A stretch of DNA of 9,508 nt from Deltaproteobacteria bacterium (lineage in GTDB: Bacteria > Desulfobacterota > JAENJC01), in the NCBI GenBank assembly GCA_016844545.1, contig JAENJC010000030.1:1-9508 (forward strand), given 5' to 3'. Of the stretch, positions 6,373 to 9,508 are shown in pieces. Position numbers and translations under genes: made by a program. The notes below the pieces were generated by a model. That model was given only the letters and a program-made list of their open reading frames with translations, was not told where the DNA came from and did not search any database. The stretch's first letter is position 1. Every line of letters begins with the position of its first letter.

Positions 6373-6794
6373 AAACAATGTTTGAAAGCAATGCTGGAGA
6401 GGGAGGGTTTCAGGACCTTTGGAGTAAACTCCTCTCTATGTTTAATACCGGCAAAGAAGAGGTTGTAAGGTCTTCAAAGGTCAGCAAGGTGAGACTTGAT
6501 TTATCCTCCCTGAAGAAAGATAGAGAACGGGTCTTTGAAAGGCTTGGAGAAGAGGTATATAAAAAGCACAAAGAGAAGGGCATCTCAATTCCCGGCCTTG
6601 CCCCCTTTTTTACCGAGATTGAGATGATAGATAATAATCTGTCCTCAAAAGGGCGCGAACTGAAAGAGCTTAAAGGGGAAGCAGTAAGTGTTCCCTCAGT
6701 TACTGAAACCGGAACTGAGTTTAACAAGAGGCCGAGGAAGAGGTATCATAGACCGAATATCATATCTTCCGAGGCTAGGCAGGACGTGAAGTAG
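6363..6794 (+). CDS. Small charged helical protein of unknown function
   Basis: I do not recognise this 143-residue protein. It has no signal peptide or membrane segment. Residues about 38-105 are rich in Lys, Glu, Arg and Leu with heptad-like spacing (VRLDLSSLKKDRERVFERLG, then EEVYKKHKEKG), pointing to two helices or a short coiled coil separated by a loop at GISIPGLAPF. The C-terminus is basic (NKRPRKRYHRPN) and could touch nucleic acid. The start is uncertain: neither the ATG at 6363 nor the in-frame ATG at 6378 has a clear ribosome binding site. It is divergent from rlmD, and the stop is only 14 bases before a tRNA-Ala gene that ends in a terminator, so the two are probably on one transcript. 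Confidence 0.72.
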   Translation: MVKKTMFESNAGEGGFQDLWSKLLSMFNTGKEEVVRSSKVSKVRLDLSSLKKDRERVFERLGEEVYKKHKEKGISIPGLAPFFTEIEMIDNNLSSKGRELKELKGEAVSVPSVTETGTEFNKRPRKRYHRPNIISSEARQDVK

Positions 6795-6808
6795 AGAGTA
6801 GTAGACAT

Positions 6809-6884
6809 GGGGCTGTAGCGCAGCTGGGAGCGCGTCTGACTGGCAGTCAGGAGGTCACGGGTTCGATCCCCGTCAGCTCCACCA
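6809..6884 (+). tRNA. tRNA-Ala (anticodon GGC)
   Basis: The 76 bases fold into a complete cloverleaf. The acceptor stem is GGGGCTG with CAGCTCC, including the G3:U70 wobble pair that identifies alanine tRNAs. The D arm is GCGC-AGCTGGGA-GCGC, and the anticodon arm is TCTGA-CTGGCAG-TCAGG with anticodon GGC. The T arm contains GGTTCGATCC, and the discriminator A is followed by an encoded CCA. The anticodon stem begins with one wobble pair. It reads GCC and GCU alanine codons. Confidence 0.97.
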
Positions 6885-6892
6885 AATATGAC

Positions 6893-6927
6893 AAGGGGTT
6901 AGGCAACAGGCTTAACCCCTTTTTTAT
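6893..6927 (+). terminator. Rho-independent terminator after tRNA-Ala
   Basis: AAGGGGTTA and TAACCCCTT pair perfectly, and the inner GGC/GCT bases extend the stem to about 12 pairs around a five-base AACAG loop. A run of six or more T follows. It lies nine bases after the tRNA CCA end, should end transcription of the small gene and the tRNA, and separates them from the converging gene. Confidence 0.93.
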
Positions 6928-6962
6928 TCTGTCTATGGTCTATCTTTTTTGGCCTGTCTGGA

Positions 6963-8555
6963 TTACTCTCCCAGTATCCTTTCCGCCTCTTCTCTGTAAG
7001 CATCCATTATATAAGGGATCCCTGATATCTTTGAAGCCTCCTCCGTCAGGGCCATAAGGTCCCTGCGGGAGATGGTCGATAATCTGAAATTGCGGCTCCC
7101 GGCCATCAGCTGCTGCAACCCTACTCTTAACTTCTGACACATTGTATAGACGCCTATGGCGCCGAGAGGTATCTGGTTTATTTCGTTTCCATATTTCCCT
7201 TTGAGTTCCTCATAGCAGACAAAGATATCCTCCTTCTTGGTACCGTATTTTGATACCGTCTTAGGCAGGGTCCCTTCACTCAACCACTTTCCGATATTCT
7301 TTCCTACCATGGCAGGTATCATCAACGCCCTTCCCATGCAGACCGCCTTTACGTAAGGACTTCCCATGGCCATTGCCTTGAACACTCCGTCCTCGGAAGA
7401 AAAGCCCCCGCCTATGGCAATGTCAGGGACCTTTAAACCCCTCTTCGCCAGTTTTTCACAAAACTGATATACGAGGGACTCTATATAGAAGGTAGGTATC
7501 CCCCACTCGTTCATCATTGGCCAGGGACTCATACCTGTGCCACCCGGTGCACCGTCAATAGTTATCAGGTCCAGCTTCGCTTCCGTCCCATAACGCAAGG
7601 CCATGGCCAAATCCATCTGGGAATATGCCCCGGTCTTTAGCCTGATCCTTTTGAACCCAAGGCTGCGCAGGCGCTCCACTTCCTTTAAAAAGCCATCCCT
7701 TTCCACAAATCCCATACGGGAGTGCCTTTCAAACTCCCTGATAGCTCCGGCCTTGTACGCCTCCTGGATTTCCTTGTTGTTCGGATCAGGGATGACTATA
7801 TACCCTCTCTTTTTAAGGTCAACGGCAACCTCTATCGCCTTGACCTTTACCTCGCCGCCGATGCACTTGGCCCCCTGTCCCCATTTAAGCTCAATGGTCT
7901 CAAGGTCGTGCCTCTCCCGAAGATACTCCGCAACCCCCAGCCTTGTATCCTCCACATTCAACTGGACGGCAATCTCACCGAAACCTTCATGAAACTTCCT
8001 GTACGTCTCTATCCTGCGGTCCATCTCAGGGGACCTCCTGACCTTGCAGTTGTCGTCCAGTTCAAGACCGGGATCAACGCCGCAGACGTTTTCTCCGACC
8101 ACAACAGTAATCCCTGAGATAGCCGCGCCAACAGCGATATGCTCCCAGTTCCTCCTCGCTATCTCAGTAGAGCCCAATGCGCCGGTAAATATAGGGAGCT
8201 TCATCCTGACCTTGTTTTCGAAGCCGTACTCCGTCTCAGTATCAACCCTGGAGAAGATTGCCGTATCAGGTCCGGCTACAACCCCTTCCGGCAATCCCTT
8301 GGCGCCGGAGGCATATCCCTGGATGTTAAGATGGGAATAGTCGACCGGATAGTTTTTATCAGCGCCGGCAGTTATTTCGCCAAACGGCTTGGGATACAGC
8401 ATCTCACGCCCCCGGAAAGAGGACTGGAATGCCTCGCACCCGCCCGTGCATCCGTCAAGGCACGCCACGCATATCCCCGACATAGGGACAACGTCCTTTA
8501 TTCGGTTGAAGCTGCCGGTTGCGTCACTGGCATTGGGTTGTCTAAGGTTTGCCAT
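6963..8555 (-). CDS. FMN-binding glutamate synthase family protein (GltB2 domain only)
   Basis: The 530-residue product is the FMN-binding central domain of glutamate synthase as a stand-alone protein; it has no glutaminase domain. An N-terminal cysteine cluster C-x2-C-x3-C-x3-C (Cys29, Cys32, Cys36, Cys40) suggests an Fe-S or metal site. The (beta/alpha)8 synthase domain then shows WGQGAKCIGG, TIDGAPGGTGMSPWP and IAIGGGFSSEDGVFKAMAMG, which are FMN/2-oxoglutarate-site motifs of the family. The ATG at 8555 is preferred because AGAGG stands five bases upstream; a GTG two codons earlier overlaps that site. It is transcribed alone, with no GltD-type NADPH subunit or glutamine amidotransferase next to it, so its amino donor and electron donor are unknown. 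Proteins of this kind are often annotated as glutamate synthase, but whether they make glutamate is unproven. Confidence 0.9.
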   Translation of the reverse strand: MANLRQPNASDATGSFNRIKDVVPMSGICVACLDGCTGGCEAFQSSFRGREMLYPKPFGEITAGADKNYPVDYSHLNIQGYASGAKGLPEGVVAGPDTAIFSRVDTETEYGFENKVRMKLPIFTGALGSTEIARRNWEHIAVGAAISGITVVVGENVCGVDPGLELDDNCKVRRSPEMDRRIETYRKFHEGFGEIAVQLNVEDTRLGVAEYLRERHDLETIELKWGQGAKCIGGEVKVKAIEVAVDLKKRGYIVIPDPNNKEIQEAYKAGAIREFERHSRMGFVERDGFLKEVERLRSLGFKRIRLKTGAYSQMDLAMALRYGTEAKLDLITIDGAPGGTGMSPWPMMNEWGIPTFYIESLVYQFCEKLAKRGLKVPDIAIGGGFSSEDGVFKAMAMGSPYVKAVCMGRALMIPAMVGKNIGKWLSEGTLPKTVSKYGTKKEDIFVCYEELKGKYGNEINQIPLGAIGVYTMCQKLRVGLQQLMAGSRNFRLSTISRRDLMALTEEASKISGIPYIMDAYREEAERILGE

Positions 8556-8586
8556 AATCACCTCTCATTTGCAGACTTATGCTAAT

Positions 8587-8615
8587 TTTATATGATAATT
8601 ACCTATGCAAATCAA
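8587..8615 (-). promoter_or_regulatory. Promoter of the glutamate synthase-like gene
   Basis: On the minus strand TTGATT (8615-8610), a 17-base spacer and TATAAA (8592-8587) form a good sigma70-like promoter. The predicted start is about 25 bases before the ATG, leaving room for the AGAGG ribosome binding site at 8565-8561. Confidence 0.55.
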
Positions 8616-8633
8616 GATATTATTGAAACTATG

Positions 8634-8684
8634 AATCTAAAATTCTGCTTTACAAAAAGACATAATGGGTCTAAGTTTTAGATT
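8634..8684. repeat. Nine-base inverted repeat between divergent genes
   Basis: AATCTAAAA (8634-8642) and TTTTAGATT (8676-8684) are perfect inverted copies 33 bases apart. They lie upstream of the broken nucleotidyltransferase gene. A pair of operator half-sites is possible, but AT-rich sequence makes chance matches likely. Confidence 0.4.
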
Positions 8685-8689
8685 AACGT

Positions 8690-9020
8690 ATGGATGTACC
8701 AATGACTGCTGTCACAGATGAAGCAATAGGGGTTGCAAGAAAATTCCTGGAGATGGGTCTCAGCCGCAGGACTGCATCTTGAAAGAGCCATCCTGTTCGG
8801 CTCTTACGCAAAGGGGACTTCCGGCAAATGGAGCGACATTGATATTGCCCTTGTTTCAAAGGACTTTACAGGAGTCGGTTTTTTCGACAGAAAAAAGGTC
8901 AATCCCTTCGTGATCAAGGCTGATTCACGTGTCGAGCCGCATCCGTTCAGGCCGGAAGATTTTACGGAGGATAATCCCTTTGTAAAAGAGATTCTGAGGC
9001 AGGGGATAGAGAGAGGATAA
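8690..9020 (+). pseudogene. MNT-type nucleotidyltransferase, frameshifted
   Basis: The 3' part encodes a minimal nucleotidyltransferase domain: ILFGSYAKGTSGKWSDIDIA carries the G-S and D-x-D catalytic signature, RVEPHPF a probable third acidic residue, and FRPEDFTEDNPFVKEIL the usual C-terminal end. The N-terminal part is in another frame from ATG 8690 or 8702 (MTAVTDEAIGVARKFLEM) and meets a stop at 8780-8782. Removing one G from the GGG at 8755-8757 joins the frames as LEM-VSAAGLHLERAILFGS, a normal family sequence of 105-109 residues. So the gene has a one-base insertion, or the assembly has an error. An internal ATG at 8733 leaves a 95-residue frame with a changed first nine residues that still covers the catalytic motif. 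Such proteins usually pair with a HEPN partner as a toxin-antitoxin system; none is next to it here. Confidence 0.82.
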
Positions 9021-9311
9021 ACAATGCTATACTTGTTGATCTCCAACGGAGTAAATGGCGACCCTTGAACCGAAGAAACCTCTTTTTGCTCTATTATCCC
9101 CTCGCCCCTTTGGGGAGAGGGTCAGGGTGAAGAGAAAATTGATTTATCTTCCTCTTTGGGGTAAGAGCACCCAAGGGTATAAAGGGGCCAGGGAGCGTTA
9201 AGGGCGGGAATACTATGGGCAACGAATCAGGTATGGATGCCCCGTGACTCCTCCAGTTTTTCTCTCGGAAGTTGTTTCTTTTACAGCACTCAACTTTAAT
9301 AGGATTTGATA
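9021..9311. other. Non-coding stretch between the MNT remnant and the ATPase gene
   Basis: No gene is supported in these 291 bases. They hold the hairpin repeat at 9098-9135, a partly similar stretch near 9151-9165 (CCTCTTTGGGG), and a possible promoter close to the ATPase start: TTGTTT at 9272, 17 bases, then TTTAAT at 9295-9300. Open frames here are short and show no recognisable sequence. Confidence 0.55.
9098..9135. repeat. Hairpin-forming GC-rich dispersed repeat
   Basis: CCCTC-G-CCCC (9099-9108), TTT, GGGG-A-GAGGG (9112-9121) forms a nine-pair hairpin with one mismatch, followed by TCAGGGTGAAG. The sequence resembles the family of short intergenic repeats CCCTCTCCCC.../GGGGAGAGGG seen in many environmental genomes, based on memory. 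There is no T-run, so it is not a typical terminator. Confidence 0.6.
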
Positions 9312-9508
9312 ATGGATAGTCCCTACAATCTGTCAATAGAGATAAAGAACTATAAATGTTTCGGAGAGGATCCGCAGGGATTCTATCACCTACGCCCCAT
9401 TAATCTAATCATAGGCCGCAACAACACTGGAAAGTCCACACTTTTAGAAATGGTTGAACGCACCGTAATGGAAAATGCGAATTTTCAAGAAGCCCAGTGG
9501 CACAAGAA
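9312..9508 (+). CDS. AAA/OLD-like ATPase, N-terminal part (runs off right edge)
   Basis: An ATG at 9312, with AGGA eight bases before it, opens 65 codons that reach the window end without a stop. The sequence LSIEIKNYKCF, a short loop, then PINLIIGRNNTGKSTLLEMV is the start of an ABC/SMC-like ATPase head: a first strand ending in the aromatic KNYKCF motif, then a Walker A at G35-x4-GKST. Proteins beginning this way include RecF/SMC-type AAA ATPases, OLD nucleases and the ATPase subunits of several phage-defence systems. The remainder decides which, and it is not in the window. Confidence 0.8.
   Translation, partial: MDSPYNLSIEIKNYKCFGEDPQGFYHLRPINLIIGRNNTGKSTLLEMVERTVMENANFQEAQWHK

Noticed and set aside
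6850..6884. 3' end of tRNA-Ala as an integration (att) site
   Set aside because: No integrase gene and no second copy of the tRNA end are present in the window.
7603..8585. Several plus-strand frames opposite the glutamate synthase-like gene
   Set aside because: They overlap each other in different frames and lie wholly within a well-supported minus-strand gene.
9094..9336. Minus-strand frame of 80 codons before the ATPase gene
   Set aside because: Its tail is a translation of the GC-rich hairpin repeat and no domain is visible.
1..9508. CRISPR array or riboswitch
   Set aside because: No regularly spaced repeats were found; the only tandem repeat is the heptamer in rlmD, and no leader matches a riboswitch class I can recognise.

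Overview
The window looks like ordinary chromosome from a Gram-negative bacterium with respiratory c-type cytochromes. RseP, two secreted cytochromes c with signal peptides, a YchJ-type SEC-C protein, a LysR regulator and a stand-alone FMN-binding glutamate synthase-like protein together fit Nitrospirota or the former Deltaproteobacteria. That placement is an inference from gene content; no marker gene here fixes it.

Layout. (1) Bases 1-2611, minus strand: dxr (isoprenoid MEP pathway) overlaps rseP (site-2 protease), and a triheme c7-type cytochrome follows and runs off the left edge. Both dxr and rseP are read here as starting at TTG. (2) Bases 2612-2972: a 361-base divergent gap with a hairpin plus T-run facing dxr and a good sigma70-like promoter facing ychJ. 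(3) Bases 2973-5012: ychJ converges on a small cytochrome c gene, which is divergent from a LysR regulator. The LysR gene has no visible ribosome binding site and may have a leaderless message. (4) Bases 4998-6794: an RlmD-type 23S rRNA methyltransferase gene on minus, carrying an in-frame heptanucleotide repeat tract, is divergent from a small charged helical protein of unknown function. (5) Bases 6809-6929: tRNA-Ala(GGC) lies 14 nt after that small gene and is followed by a strong intrinsic terminator. (6) Bases 6963-8615: an FMN-binding glutamate synthase-family gene on minus with its own promoter. (7) Bases 8616-9508: more accessory in character. It holds a MNT-type nucleotidyltransferase gene broken by one extra base and lacking a HEPN partner, a hairpin repeat, and the start of an AAA/OLD-like ATPase gene cut by the right edge.

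Most of the window is housekeeping: isoprenoid synthesis, envelope proteolysis, rRNA modification, a tRNA and electron transfer. I do not see a complete new system. The leads most worth following are the right-hand end (broken MNT gene, repeat, ATPase start), the heptamer tract inside rlmD, the small cytochrome without the usual axial methionine, and the terminator-like element in the dxr leader.
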